Assembly: GCA_035294125.1 (NCBI GenBank)
Contig: DATGLM010000078.1
Coordinates: forward strand, 124,001 to 188,000
Direction of reading: 5' to 3'
DNA length: 64,000 nt
Source: CADDYT01 sp035294125
Lineage (GTDB): Bacteria > Chloroflexota > Ktedonobacteria > Ktedonobacterales > Ktedonobacteraceae
The translations under genes and the position numbers were made by a program. Below the pieces are notes generated by a model that was given only the letters and a program-made list of their open reading frames with translations, made no database searches and was not told where the DNA came from. This document shows, piece by piece, positions 8,738 through 17,687 of the stretch (the stretch's first letter is position 1; each line of letters opens with the position of its first letter).

Positions 8738-11083
8738 TTAGGGATGCAGGAAGATGTAGAGTGGAGCAAGCACCAGGGTGATCGTGCTGAGCAGCTTGAT
8801 CAAGACGTGCAGCGAAGGACCGGCGGTGTCTTTGAATGGATCGCCGACGGTATCGCCTACCACGCCAGCCTTGTGGGGATCGCTCTTCTTACCGAGCACC
8901 GTGCCGTTGGGATCGAGGCGATCAAGCATCTCACCCTCGGCATTGACGCGCAGGTAGCCAGCTTCGATGTACTTCTTCGCATTGTCCCACGCGCCGCCAC
9001 CATTATTCAGGAAGAGGGCGAGCACGATACCGCCCATCGTTCCAACCATGAGCATACCAGCCTCGGCCTCCGGGCCAAGGATGACGCCGACAGCAATGGG
9101 GGTGAGCACGGCGACGAGGCCGGGCAGTACCATCGCACGCAGCGCGCCGCGAGTGCTGATGTCAACGCAGCGGGCATAGTCGGGGTCGACGCGGTCGGCG
9201 GGATTTTCGGCCATGATTTTCGGGTTCTCGCGGAACTGGCGGCGCACCTCTTCGATCATGCGCTTGGCGGCAGCACCCACAGCACGAATGGCCAGCGCGC
9301 TGAAGAAGAAGATCAGCGTAATGCCGATCAGGGCCGCGATGAAGACGACGATTTGTGTCAGATCGACGCTGTATGCTCCCTTGGATTGGTTCAATGCCGC
9401 CGTTGCGCCTGCTATGGTATTGCAAGCGAGATGCGAATTTTGGCAGGCAGCCCGGAATTTGTACTGGTAGAGAACATCTAGGTACGCGCTGAAGAGCAGG
9501 AAGGCTGCCAGAGCTGCTGAGCCGATACCGTAGCCCTTTGTCAGGGCCTTCGTCGTGTTACCTACGCCGTCCAGCGCATCAGTGATGTCACGCACGGACT
9601 CAGCCTGACCGCCCATCTCGGTGATACCACCGGCGTTGTCGGTGATGGGACCGAAAGTGTCCATTGCCAGGATGTAGGCGCAGCTCATCAGCATGCCCAT
9701 TGTGGCAACGGCAGTACCGAAGATACCACCCACATTGATGACGCCAGCGGTAACTGTAATGACGCTAAGCGTACCAAGATTGTTGAAGTGAACCTGGCTG
9801 CCGAAGAAGAAAGAGAGACCTAGCGCCACACAGATTGCCAGGACAGGCAGTGCCACGCACTCGAAGCCGACGGCGATACCAGTGATGATCGTCGTCGCGG
9901 GGCCAGTCAGCGTGGCGGCGGCGATTTCACGCACAGGACGCCACGTACCAGCAGTGTAGTACTGCGTGATATAGACGAAGGCGATACTGAGCAGAATGCC
10001 AGTTGTACCGGCAAAGCCGAACCAGACCCAGGCAGGAATGCCAGCGCTGCCGGTGACGGAGCTGTTGTTTAGCAGCAGATAGCTGGCCAGGAAGACACCG
10101 ATGACGGAGAGGCCGCAGGTGATGAAGTAGCCGATGTTGAGCTGGTTCATCGCGATCTCACCGGGGTCTTTGCCCGCCGCCTTGTCAGGCTCAGTAACGA
10201 CCGAGGGGCGAATCCAGAGCAGGCCAAGAGCCGAAGCGATCAGGCCGAAGGCGCGCACAACGAGGGGGAAGAGAATCCAGCCGATGTTGGCGGTTGCGGC
10301 GTAGAGAGCAACGCCCAGGATCATCGCGCCGATGTTCTCGGCGGCGGTGGACTCGAAGAGGTCGGCACCACGACCGGCGCAGTCACCGACATTGTCGCCC
10401 ACGAGGTCGGCAATCACAGCGGGGTTGCGCGGGTCATCTTCAGGGATGTTGGCCTCTACTTTACCGACAAGGTCGGCTCCCACGTCAGCGGCCTTTGTGT
10501 AGATACCACCGCCAAGCTGGGCGAAGAGCGCCACAAAGCTTGCGCCGAAGCCAAAGCCAACGATCAGGGAAGGGGCCAACGTCGGGCTTGTCAGACCACC
10601 ATAGGACCAGAAGACAAGTGAGACTCCCAGCAGCGAGAGCGCGACGACCAGGAAGCCGGAGACCGCACCACCACGTAGGGAGACCATGAGAGCCTCTCCC
10701 AGACTGCGTGTTGCCGCCGCGGCTGTGCGACTGTTAGATTGCACCGCCACGTACATGCCAATGTAGCCAGAGAGGCCTGAGCAGGCAGCGCCGATCAAGA
10801 AAGCAACAGCGGTATGCCATGCCAGGTTCCACTTATCGGCTGAAGTTCCCTGGCCCAGCAAGGCGAGAACAGCAGCAACGATGATGGCAGCGAAGATTGC
10901 GAGGGTAGCGATAGTACGATACTGACGGTTGAGGAAGGCCATCGCGCCCTTGAAGATGGCGCCAGCGACCTTCTGCATGGCGGGTGTGCCGGTGTCTTTA
11001 CTCAGGACGTAGCGCGCAAGTAGTCCTGCGAAGCCTACTGCGAGCAGCCCCACAATAATGGGTACTAAAAGATAGTAACTCAC
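8738..11083 (-). CDS. hppA: Membrane-bound proton-translocating pyrophosphatase
   Basis: A 781-residue polytopic membrane pyrophosphatase that couples PPi hydrolysis to ion pumping. The catalytic loop at 201-240 carries VGADLVGKVEAN, the acidic EDDPRNP segment and DLVGDNVGDCAGRGADLFES; a second acidic loop near 474-483 has DTFGPITDNAGG; a third near the C-terminus has DPFKDTAGPSLH. The sequence GNTTKALTKG puts lysine (K512) where K+-dependent enzymes have alanine, which in this family marks the K+-independent, H+-pumping subtype. About 16 helices are expected. The gene lies just downstream of a second, soluble pyrophosphatase. A 334-bp region separates the two genes, so they may have separate promoters. 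Confidence 0.96.
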   Translation of the reverse strand: MSYYLLVPIIVGLLAVGFAGLLARYVLSKDTGTPAMQKVAGAIFKGAMAFLNRQYRTIATLAIFAAIIVAAVLALLGQGTSADKWNLAWHTAVAFLIGAACSGLSGYIGMYVAVQSNSRTAAAATRSLGEALMVSLRGGAVSGFLVVALSLLGVSLVFWSYGGLTSPTLAPSLIVGFGFGASFVALFAQLGGGIYTKAADVGADLVGKVEANIPEDDPRNPAVIADLVGDNVGDCAGRGADLFESTAAENIGAMILGVALYAATANIGWILFPLVVRAFGLIASALGLLWIRPSVVTEPDKAAGKDPGEIAMNQLNIGYFITCGLSVIGVFLASYLLLNNSSVTGSAGIPAWVWFGFAGTTGILLSIAFVYITQYYTAGTWRPVREIAAATLTGPATTIITGIAVGFECVALPVLAICVALGLSFFFGSQVHFNNLGTLSVITVTAGVINVGGIFGTAVATMGMLMSCAYILAMDTFGPITDNAGGITEMGGQAESVRDITDALDGVGNTTKALTKGYGIGSAALAAFLLFSAYLDVLYQYKFRAACQNSHLACNTIAGATAALNQSKGAYSVDLTQIVVFIAALIGITLIFFFSALAIRAVGAAAKRMIEEVRRQFRENPKIMAENPADRVDPDYARCVDISTRGALRAMVLPGLVAVLTPIAVGVILGPEAEAGMLMVGTMGGIVLALFLNNGGGAWDNAKKYIEAGYLRVNAEGEMLDRLDPNGTVLGKKSDPHKAGVVGDTVGDPFKDTAGPSLHVLIKLLSTITLVLAPLYIFLHP

Positions 11084-11417
11084 TTTAGAAAACGCCCTCC
11101 TTCAGGCACAAGAAAAGATAGCAGGTCAACAGCGACCGCCGGAATGCGAGCGCATCGTTATCAATATCTGCCATTAGGGATGAAGCCACATCATTCCCTC
11201 ACGCCACTTCTCCCTTCCTTGCCTGCCAGGAAACTCTCTTTCGTAAGAAGCGAGAGGTAACACTGTCGACCAACCATCCCCACACCTCGATAAAGAGGTG
11301 TTTAAATCGCAACTTAGTTTAACATAGTGTTTGTTTCCTGACAAGTATTTCCGTAACAGAATTACTGCTGAAACGAAGAATTGGTGTTTGTAGCTGTCTG
11401 TAGCTATGGAACTGTTG
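11084..11417. other. Intergenic region upstream of hppA
   Basis: This 334-bp stretch holds the hppA ribosome site (GGAGGGCG near its left end) and a weak 7-bp hairpin at 11282-11301 (ACACCTC with GAGGTGT). I see no reading frame, RNA gene or repeat. The hppA promoter should be here but no convincing hexamer pair was found. Confidence 0.5.
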
Positions 11418-13070
11418 TTACAATGCGCTGGCTTTGCCGGAGAGCGCGGACTGGATACGCGGCAGCAGCGGGACGAGTTGTTTCTTGCGCGAGACCAGCC
11501 CTTCTACCACTGTTGTGTGCCCATCAAGGCTGAGACGAGTACCCAGCACCTCGGCTACAGCCTGCTCTCCCCCCCAGATGAGAAGGTGGCAGCGCATCTC
11601 AATAATATCGACGATCATGAAAAGGAAGACTTCGTAGCCGCGCTGCTGCGACAGGATTTGCATGGTGTCCAGCAATTCGGGAATGCGTTTCTCGATGGTT
11701 TCCGGGCTGGCGGTCTCAACGGTGCCAATGGCAAATTTTGTGTCGCGTACAGCGAACTCTTTGAAGTCAGCCGTGAGCAGGGCTTCAGCTGAGCGCCGTG
11801 CCAGGTCGCTGGCGGCGGCGTTGAAGATTTCATGGCCGTACTGCTCAATATCCTCGCCCGTTATCTTTGCCAGTTCGCTGGCGACCAGTTCGTCGCGTTC
11901 CGTGCAGGTGGGAGAGCGCAGGATCAGGGTATCATAGAGCAGGCCGCCGAGCAGAAGACCTGCCACGTCGCGGGGAATGTCCAGACCCGCCTCGTGATAC
12001 ATGCTGGCGATGATGGTGCCGGTGCAGCCGACAGGCTCGGCACGGAACATGATGGGTTTGCTTGTCAGGACATCGGCAATGCGGTGGTGGTCGATAATGC
12101 CGAGCAGTTCCGCTTCGTCGATGCCGTCCACCGCCTGCGAGCGTTCGTTGTGATCGACCAGCACCACCTGCTTGGGCCTGGCATTGATCAGGTCGGTACG
12201 CGAGAGATAGCCAACCAGTTTGCCATCTTCATCAACGACAGGCATAGAGCGGCGGCGGGCCAGCGTCTGCTGCACCTCGCTGATCAGCGTTTCGGGGTGG
12301 CAGTAGTCAAACTCGCGGTTCATGATATCCTGTGTGTTGATGCTCAGGTTAATCAGGCGCACAGCGGTGAAGGTATGGTAGGCGGTGCTGATGATAAGCA
12401 CACCCTGTTTTTGCGCGGCGGTTTTTACTTTCTGCGAGACAAGGAGGTCACCGGTAATGACAAGGGCGGCGGCGCCGCATTCGATGGCCTTCAGTTGCGC
12501 GTCTTCGCGGTCTCCCAGCACGACCAGGCAGCCCGGCTCGATGTAGTCGGCCATCGTTTCCGCCTCCATCGCGCCGACGATGATCCGATCACCCAGTCTG
12601 CGTCGCCCCTCCACCAGCACGCGCCCTTGCAGCACCTTTACCAGATTATCCCGTACCAGGGGAACGCGATTCACGGCCTCGGGATTGAGGTCCTTAAAGA
12701 AGAGTTTGGCGAAATCCTCTGTGGCGATGATGCCATGTACTTTATTTTCTGCATCCACGACGGGCATGGAACGCCGGTTGTGTTCCTGGAGCAGCTTGCC
12801 AGCTTCCAAGATAGGCTGGTCGAGATAGGCGGAGATCACGCCGCGCCTCATCACGTCCTGCACCTGGAGATAGACATCGTCAATGACGAGCGGGGGTTCG
12901 ACCCCGAAGCGTTCCAGGACAAAGCTCACTTCCGGTTTGAGGATGCCATTGCGGGCGGCAACGGCTTCTGGATGCCCCAGTAAATGCTGTAAACACGCAT
13001 AAGCGTATGCCGAGGCGACGGAATCTAGATCGGAGTTTTTGTGTCCAATAACATAAATGGGTCTTGGCAT
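11418..13070 (-). CDS. Manganese-dependent family II inorganic pyrophosphatase with CBS-DRTGG insert
   Basis: A 550-residue DHH-superfamily pyrophosphatase that hydrolyses cytosolic PPi. The N-terminal DHH part shows IGHKNSDLDSVASA; the catalytic half resumes with VVLVDHNE, IIDHHRI and the DHHA2 domain (GLLYDTLILRSPT). Between them lie a CBS motif, a DRTGG-like domain (about 150-245) and a second CBS motif. In characterised CBS pyrophosphatases this insert binds adenine nucleotides, such as AMP, ADP or diadenosine polyphosphates, and regulates activity. The insert here has the full CBS-DRTGG-CBS order. It lies upstream of hppA on the same strand, so both soluble and membrane PPi hydrolysis map to one locus. 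Next gene upstream on this strand is a peptidase. Confidence 0.93.
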   Translation of the reverse strand: MPRPIYVIGHKNSDLDSVASAYAYACLQHLLGHPEAVAARNGILKPEVSFVLERFGVEPPLVIDDVYLQVQDVMRRGVISAYLDQPILEAGKLLQEHNRRSMPVVDAENKVHGIIATEDFAKLFFKDLNPEAVNRVPLVRDNLVKVLQGRVLVEGRRRLGDRIIVGAMEAETMADYIEPGCLVVLGDREDAQLKAIECGAAALVITGDLLVSQKVKTAAQKQGVLIISTAYHTFTAVRLINLSINTQDIMNREFDYCHPETLISEVQQTLARRRSMPVVDEDGKLVGYLSRTDLINARPKQVVLVDHNERSQAVDGIDEAELLGIIDHHRIADVLTSKPIMFRAEPVGCTGTIIASMYHEAGLDIPRDVAGLLLGGLLYDTLILRSPTCTERDELVASELAKITGEDIEQYGHEIFNAAASDLARRSAEALLTADFKEFAVRDTKFAIGTVETASPETIEKRIPELLDTMQILSQQRGYEVFLFMIVDIIEMRCHLLIWGGEQAVAEVLGTRLSLDGHTTVVEGLVSRKKQLVPLLPRIQSALSGKASAL

Positions 13071-13210
13071 ACTGCACCTCTGTGTCCTTTCAGGGTCTCT
13101 GTTAAGTATACCACGAAGAAGGTTTTCTGTCCGTCTCGTACCCGTTCCATTGAACGAAAATCCTTTCTCTTCCAGAGCTTGCTATCAGATGGTATCTCGT
13201 AAATTGTCCC

Positions 13211-13251
13211 GCCCGCCGCAGGTCGACCACAAGCGTCGACCTGCGGCGGGC
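13211..13251 (-). terminator. GC-rich hairpin after the M28 peptidase gene
   Basis: A perfect 17-bp stem (13211-13227 with 13235-13251, loop CACAAGC) lies 10 bp past the stop at 13261. There is no T-run on either side, so it is either a non-canonical terminator or a stabilising 3' end. Each arm contains a GTCGAC site next to the loop. Confidence 0.65.
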
Positions 13252-13260
13252 CTGACGCTG

Positions 13261-15009
13261 TCAAACTCGCGGCTGTCTTCTTCCTATGAAGACGACTACT
13301 CCTCCGGCTAGCAAAACGATCAAAAGACCCAGGGCAATGAACCATCCGACCGGCGGTGAGGCTGCGCTGCTGGCTGCTGGCGGTGTGACCGGCGTGGTAG
13401 AGCCTACGCTGCTACTGTTATCGGGTGTTGGTAGGATGACCTGTGGATTGTGAGGAGGATAGCCGTCCGAGGGATAGGCGGCGTAGGGGTTCGGGTACGT
13501 GGTTGGCTGCTGGACGATGTTAAGCGTTTTCACTATGCGGCGCGACCCGGTTGCAGAGGTGATGGTGAGGGCGAGGGTGTAGGCGCCTGTGGCCTTGTAG
13601 GTATGGCTGACGGTGGGGCCGCTGCCTGTGCTGCCATCGCCGAAATTCCAGGCGTAGCTATAGGCGCTGCTGTTGCCATTGACCTGTGTGCTGAATGTGA
13701 GGCTTTTTCCCACCTGTGTTTGCCCGATATCAGCAATGGCGGCGACAGGCGCGTTCTGCACGGTGATTGAGGTTGCGGGAACCTCTCCCAGAATTTGCGG
13801 TTGCTGCAGCATCCAGGTGGTGAGCATTCCCGGCAAAGCCAGCGCCAGGACGAGGGCGGGGGCTTTCTGCGAACTGCCACTGGCGAAGGTGTTCATCAAC
13901 TGGATAGTATCCTGCGGCTGGTCGAAAGGGTATGACCAGGGGGGAGGGTTCCTGTCATAGTAGGTGGAGTTTCCGGCGAAGGTGGCGCAGGGGATGCCGG
14001 CGAGGGTAAAGGGAATCTGATCGCTGCCGCCCAGCGTATCATCCTCCGGTTTCATGTTGCTGATCTGGTCGCTGCTGAAAACCGGTTGCGAGACCGGCTG
14101 ACCGTTGCTGCCACGATAGGTCAGGGTCTTGTAGCCCATGACCTGAAACTGCTGGAATACTGCAGGTATTGCCTGCTGCATCAGCGAGCGAAACCGGGTG
14201 ATGTTTGCCCGTTGCAGCGTGGAGAGCTGGTTCTGGTGCGGGTAGAAGGAATTGTTTTGCAGCGGTGACATATCGATGTAGGAGGGCAGTAAAGGGTTTG
14301 AGAGCTTGCCGAGATAGCGTAGGGGATAGGCAATGCCGCTCTGCTCCTCGTTGAACATGGCGACAATATTGCTCAAATCGCCGTTGACAGTGCTGTTGAC
14401 GTAGTGGAAGGAGCCAAATAGCCCCTGTTCCTCGGCGTCGAAGATGACGAAGCGCAGAGTGCGGGCCGGGTAGAGGTGATGGCTGCGCCAGTAATTGCCC
14501 AGAGCCTGTGCCACCCCCAACTCGATGGCGCAGCCGCTGCCATCGTCATTGGCCGATTGTGTGGAGTCTGCTTCCGCGTCGTAATGGCAGCCGATGACGA
14601 CCACCTGCTCAGGGTGCAGGGCGCCGGGTACGCTCACTTCGACATTGAAGGCCGGTACTTTAGCCGGGCGTCCCTCCCAGCCCTGAATGGGAAAAGAGTC
14701 ATGCACGACCTGCGGGTCAAAGCCCTGTAAATCGCGTACCATTTCCTGCGCCCAGTACGCAGCGAACTCATCGTGTCCATTCACATTGGGCGGCAAGTTG
14801 GTATCGTAGCCTGCCTCGCGGTGCAGGTAATGCGTCACCATGTAGAAAAGCTGGTTGTAGATGTAATCAGGATCAACCGTCGGGAAATCCGCCTGCAGTC
14901 GCGGCGGTAAAAGCGTGCTGGCGGAAGTTGTCGCTGGAGAGATGGCAGGCAGCAAAAAGCTCGTTGCCAGTAGCAGTGAGCAACAGGCCTGCATGATCCG
15001 ACGCACCAT
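13261..15009 (-). CDS. Secreted M28-family metallopeptidase with PKD domain
   Basis: A 582-residue exported zinc peptidase. An N-terminal signal peptide (about 1-30) is followed by the M28 domain: IGCHYDAEAD gives H142, SANDDGSG gives the bridging D155, and DAEEQGLFGS gives E193/E194. Family members are aminopeptidases or di-zinc exopeptidases. A PKD domain follows at about 419-498 (YAWNFGDGS and HTYKATGAYTL), then a Pro/Ser-rich stalk and a membrane helix at 555-576 ending in RRQPRV. The arrangement suggests a peptidase tethered to the outer face of the cell. The alpha/beta hydrolase gene ends 25 bp upstream on the same strand, so the two are likely co-transcribed. The peptide substrate is unknown. 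Confidence 0.88.
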   Translation of the reverse strand: MVRRIMQACCSLLLATSFLLPAISPATTSASTLLPPRLQADFPTVDPDYIYNQLFYMVTHYLHREAGYDTNLPPNVNGHDEFAAYWAQEMVRDLQGFDPQVVHDSFPIQGWEGRPAKVPAFNVEVSVPGALHPEQVVVIGCHYDAEADSTQSANDDGSGCAIELGVAQALGNYWRSHHLYPARTLRFVIFDAEEQGLFGSFHYVNSTVNGDLSNIVAMFNEEQSGIAYPLRYLGKLSNPLLPSYIDMSPLQNNSFYPHQNQLSTLQRANITRFRSLMQQAIPAVFQQFQVMGYKTLTYRGSNGQPVSQPVFSSDQISNMKPEDDTLGGSDQIPFTLAGIPCATFAGNSTYYDRNPPPWSYPFDQPQDTIQLMNTFASGSSQKAPALVLALALPGMLTTWMLQQPQILGEVPATSITVQNAPVAAIADIGQTQVGKSLTFSTQVNGNSSAYSYAWNFGDGSTGSGPTVSHTYKATGAYTLALTITSATGSRRIVKTLNIVQQPTTYPNPYAAYPSDGYPPHNPQVILPTPDNSSSVGSTTPVTPPAASSAASPPVGWFIALGLLIVLLAGGVVVFIGRRQPRV

Positions 15010-15034
15010 GATGAGACTCGCTTTCAGCTTTTTC

Positions 15035-15883
15035 TTATTCCTGGTTCAGAAATGTGTTGACCACGCGCATGAATTCATCGAACTGGCTGCGGTGAATATT
15101 ATGGGTGGCTCCGTTGAGCTGGACGGCCCAGCTATGCCCCGGCAAGTAGTTTATCGCCTGTTCCCAGGCTGCCTCATCCAGTGTTGATCCCAGGGCAGGG
15201 TCGGCGCGCATCAGGAGAATGGGCGCAGCAATAGTGCTGAGCAGCGGAAGAAGGTTGCCATGCTGCTCGCAGTCGGCGAAGACGCTTATTACCGCCTCGC
15301 GAGTCACTTTCTGCAGCGCATCGATCTTGCCCTCGATATCGGCCTCCGTCCAACCGGGACTGCTGGCCTGGATTTCGGGGTGCAGCTCCTCGGCGGGTCG
15401 CCCGATATCTTTTAGAAAGGTGGCGGCCTGTTCTTCGGCGCTCCCTTTGCCGGACCCGATGTTATGGGCAGGGTCTTCAAGGATGACGCAAGACAGTTCT
15501 GGCGCGGGCTGCTGTGACCATGCGCCGCTTGCCAGCACGATAGCTGTAGCGCCGCCCCAGGAATGCCCGCCCAGCAGAGGTCGTTTCAGGTCGAGAGCCT
15601 CTATAAATGCGGCGGCATCGTCGGCGCTGTGACGCAGGCTATACGCGCCCGGCGCGGGTTTGACGCTGTCTCCATGCCCACGCATATCGAGCGCGTAGAC
15701 GCGGTAGCGGTCCGCCAGCACGGGGCCGACGCGCGCCCAACTCCGGGCGGAACTCGTAATACCATGCAGCAGCACAGCAGGCGGCAACCCGGTTTGTTCG
15801 GCACCCCACGTTAAGTAATGAAAACGACCGGCGGGCAGGTCAATCGTGTGGGATTGAGCCTCTATGTCAAGTCTGTTCTTCAT
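15035..15883 (-). CDS. Alpha/beta hydrolase
   Basis: A 282-residue cytosolic alpha/beta-fold hydrolase with no signal peptide. It has the oxyanion motif LLHGITSSARSW, the strand motif DMRGHGDS, and the nucleophile elbow GGHSWGG with S108. The acid is probably in MRADPAL, and the histidine in NGATHNIH near residue 260. The triad is complete, so it is an active esterase, lipase, epoxide hydrolase or C-C hydrolase; sequence alone does not choose. It is the first gene of a probable pair with the M28 peptidase and diverges from the WD40 gene. Confidence 0.85.
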   Translation of the reverse strand: MKNRLDIEAQSHTIDLPAGRFHYLTWGAEQTGLPPAVLLHGITSSARSWARVGPVLADRYRVYALDMRGHGDSVKPAPGAYSLRHSADDAAAFIEALDLKRPLLGGHSWGGATAIVLASGAWSQQPAPELSCVILEDPAHNIGSGKGSAEEQAATFLKDIGRPAEELHPEIQASSPGWTEADIEGKIDALQKVTREAVISVFADCEQHGNLLPLLSTIAAPILLMRADPALGSTLDEAAWEQAINYLPGHSWAVQLNGATHNIHRSQFDEFMRVVNTFLNQE

Positions 15884-15981
15884 GGTCCTCTCCTCTAAAT
15901 CCCTCTCCTGTACTTCATTCTTCCTATCTCTTGTTATCTATTATGCCACAACTTTGTCTCTGCTCGCCGAGCACAGCAAGA

Positions 15982-16016
15982 AAAAAGAGCCTCCTGTAAT
16001 ACAAAAGGCTCTTTTT
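15982..16016 (+). terminator. Intrinsic terminator in a divergent intergenic region
   Basis: An 11-bp stem (15982-15992, 16006-16016) with a run of A before and T after has the form of a rho-independent terminator in either direction. It lies between two genes that both start away from it, where no mRNA should end. Its source transcript is not apparent. Confidence 0.7.
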
Positions 16017-16126
16017 GATTCCAACAAGTACTAGCCAACCTGGGCAATAATCTGGTGAGTGATGAATGAAAATGAGGCGGCATGATACACTATTGGTGAT
16101 TTTTATGATTGTCGGGGGAAGAAGAT

Positions 16127-17650
16127 ATGCAAATGGTTCGCAAGTTTGAGGTCTTTATAGAGGAAAAGGTCTCCGGCGCGATACGCCCGATGGAGGTTGC
16201 GGTGGATGTGCCGGTTGCGGCGCTTATTCTCGCGCTGGTGGAGGAGCTGCGTCTTCCACAGATAGATAGAGCGGGCAATCGCCTGCTCTATCTGCTGCGC
16301 GTGGCTCCCGACGGTCGGATGCTGACCGGGGATGAAAGCCTGCTGGCCGCTGGCGTTGTGCCGGGAGCACGGCTTATCCTGGATTCATACGTGATGGGCG
16401 GTTCGGCGGCCCGGTTGTTTAATGGCCCTCCGAGCGGCAGAGATTCTACATTCTATACAGACAACACAATGCCCGACGTCCAGGCCTTTCCCGTGCTGAG
16501 CAGAGACACGTCGGCGATGATGCCCGCTGTGAGGAGAGAACGGAAGGCGACACGGCGGGCCTTTCTGGCGCTGAGTGGGGCTGCACTGGGCGTTGGCAGT
16601 GTAAGCCTGGGCTATACAATCTATCGTTTGCTGCTGGCGCACCCTCTGGCACTGTCAGTGAAGCAAACCAGTGTGCATGTGCCTGTGCAGCCTACCCGGG
16701 CCCCGACTCAACCTGCGCTGCCAACGATGGCAAAGGCGCAACTTGTCTTCACGCAGCATCGCCAGCAGGTACGCGCAGTCAGTTGGTCGCCGGATGGCGC
16801 AATGCTGGCCAGTGGATCGGTAGATGCCCAGCTTCTGCTCTGGGATACGAAAGGGAACGTCCATGTGCGTGCCGGGCAGGGAGGCGCGATTCGAGCCATC
16901 GCCTGGTCGCCCATGCAGGGAACTCCTCTCATAGCTGTTGCCGCGACCAACCGGGTGAATTTTCTCAATCCGCTCTCAGGGGCGTTGCTAGCACAGGGCA
17001 ATGGGCATACCAATACGGTGACCGCGCTCTCGTGGTCAGCGCAGGAGCCGCAGTTGCTGGTTTCGGGGGCGTTAGACGAGAAAGATATCGTCTGGAATAG
17101 CGCGACCTTTCGCCCGCAGACAGTATTTGCGCGCCATACTACCGGTGTGGAGGCGGTTTCCTGGGCTGCTGACGGGCAGACTATCGCCTCCAGTTCGCAT
17201 GGCGGCGTAGTGCGCGTCTGGAGTGCGTTGAGCGGCCAGGAAGTTCATGGCTACTATTTTGATGGTCAGGTGCCGCTGCGTGCGCTGGCCTTTGCGCCGA
17301 CAGGCACGATGCTGGCAGTTGGTGGAGATGATGGCATTGTACGTCTCTGGAACGGGACGGTCTGCCAGCAGCAGGCGGCAGGTCCCTTTGGCACTCGCTG
17401 TCTGGACACGCCGCAGCGCTTGCAGGCGAGCGCAAAAACGCTCCGCACTGTAGCGTGGTCGCCTGATGGGCGTTTCCTGGCGACAGGCGGAGATGACGGC
17501 AGGCTGGTGGTCTGGTATCCCGCACAGAGCCATATGCCCCTGTTAACAGTGAATCAAGGTGATGCCATCCACTCACTGACATGGTCACCGGATGGGAAGA
17601 TGGTCGCTGCAGCTGCCAGTAATACGGTCACGCTCTGGCAGCTGCAATAA
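16127..17650 (+). CDS. YukD-like domain, Tat-like anchor and seven-bladed WD40 propeller
   Basis: A 507-residue protein of unusual make-up. Residues 1-92 resemble a ubiquitin-like YukD/EsaB fold (FEVFIEEKVSG... LLRVAPDGRMLTGDESLLAAGV... GARLIL). After a linker, TRRAFLALSGAALG at about 142-155 begins a hydrophobic segment that resembles a Tat signal or anchor. The rest is seven WD40 repeats (for example VRAVSWSPDGAMLASGS, LRTVAWSPDGRFLATGGDDG), enough to close one propeller. The topology would put the small domain in the cytoplasm and the propeller outside. YukD-like proteins occur in type VII secretion, but no such genes are near. ATG 16127 was chosen because GGGGGAAG precedes it; a TTG 18 bp upstream is possible. 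Confidence 0.75.
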   Translation: MQMVRKFEVFIEEKVSGAIRPMEVAVDVPVAALILALVEELRLPQIDRAGNRLLYLLRVAPDGRMLTGDESLLAAGVVPGARLILDSYVMGGSAARLFNGPPSGRDSTFYTDNTMPDVQAFPVLSRDTSAMMPAVRRERKATRRAFLALSGAALGVGSVSLGYTIYRLLLAHPLALSVKQTSVHVPVQPTRAPTQPALPTMAKAQLVFTQHRQQVRAVSWSPDGAMLASGSVDAQLLLWDTKGNVHVRAGQGGAIRAIAWSPMQGTPLIAVAATNRVNFLNPLSGALLAQGNGHTNTVTALSWSAQEPQLLVSGALDEKDIVWNSATFRPQTVFARHTTGVEAVSWAADGQTIASSSHGGVVRVWSALSGQEVHGYYFDGQVPLRALAFAPTGTMLAVGGDDGIVRLWNGTVCQQQAAGPFGTRCLDTPQRLQASAKTLRTVAWSPDGRFLATGGDDGRLVVWYPAQSHMPLLTVNQGDAIHSLTWSPDGKMVAAAASNTVTLWQLQ

Positions 17651-17654
17651 GATA

Positions 17655-17679
17655 TGTCATTCTGAGCACAGCGAAGAAT
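17655..17679. repeat. Half-copy of a dispersed palindromic repeat
   Basis: The 25-nt sequence beginning TGTCATTCTGAGCACAGCGA matches one arm of the inverted repeat at 60298-60382 with two mismatches. Here the second arm is missing. It lies between two convergent genes. Confidence 0.6.
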
Positions 17680-17687
17680 TGTATGAG

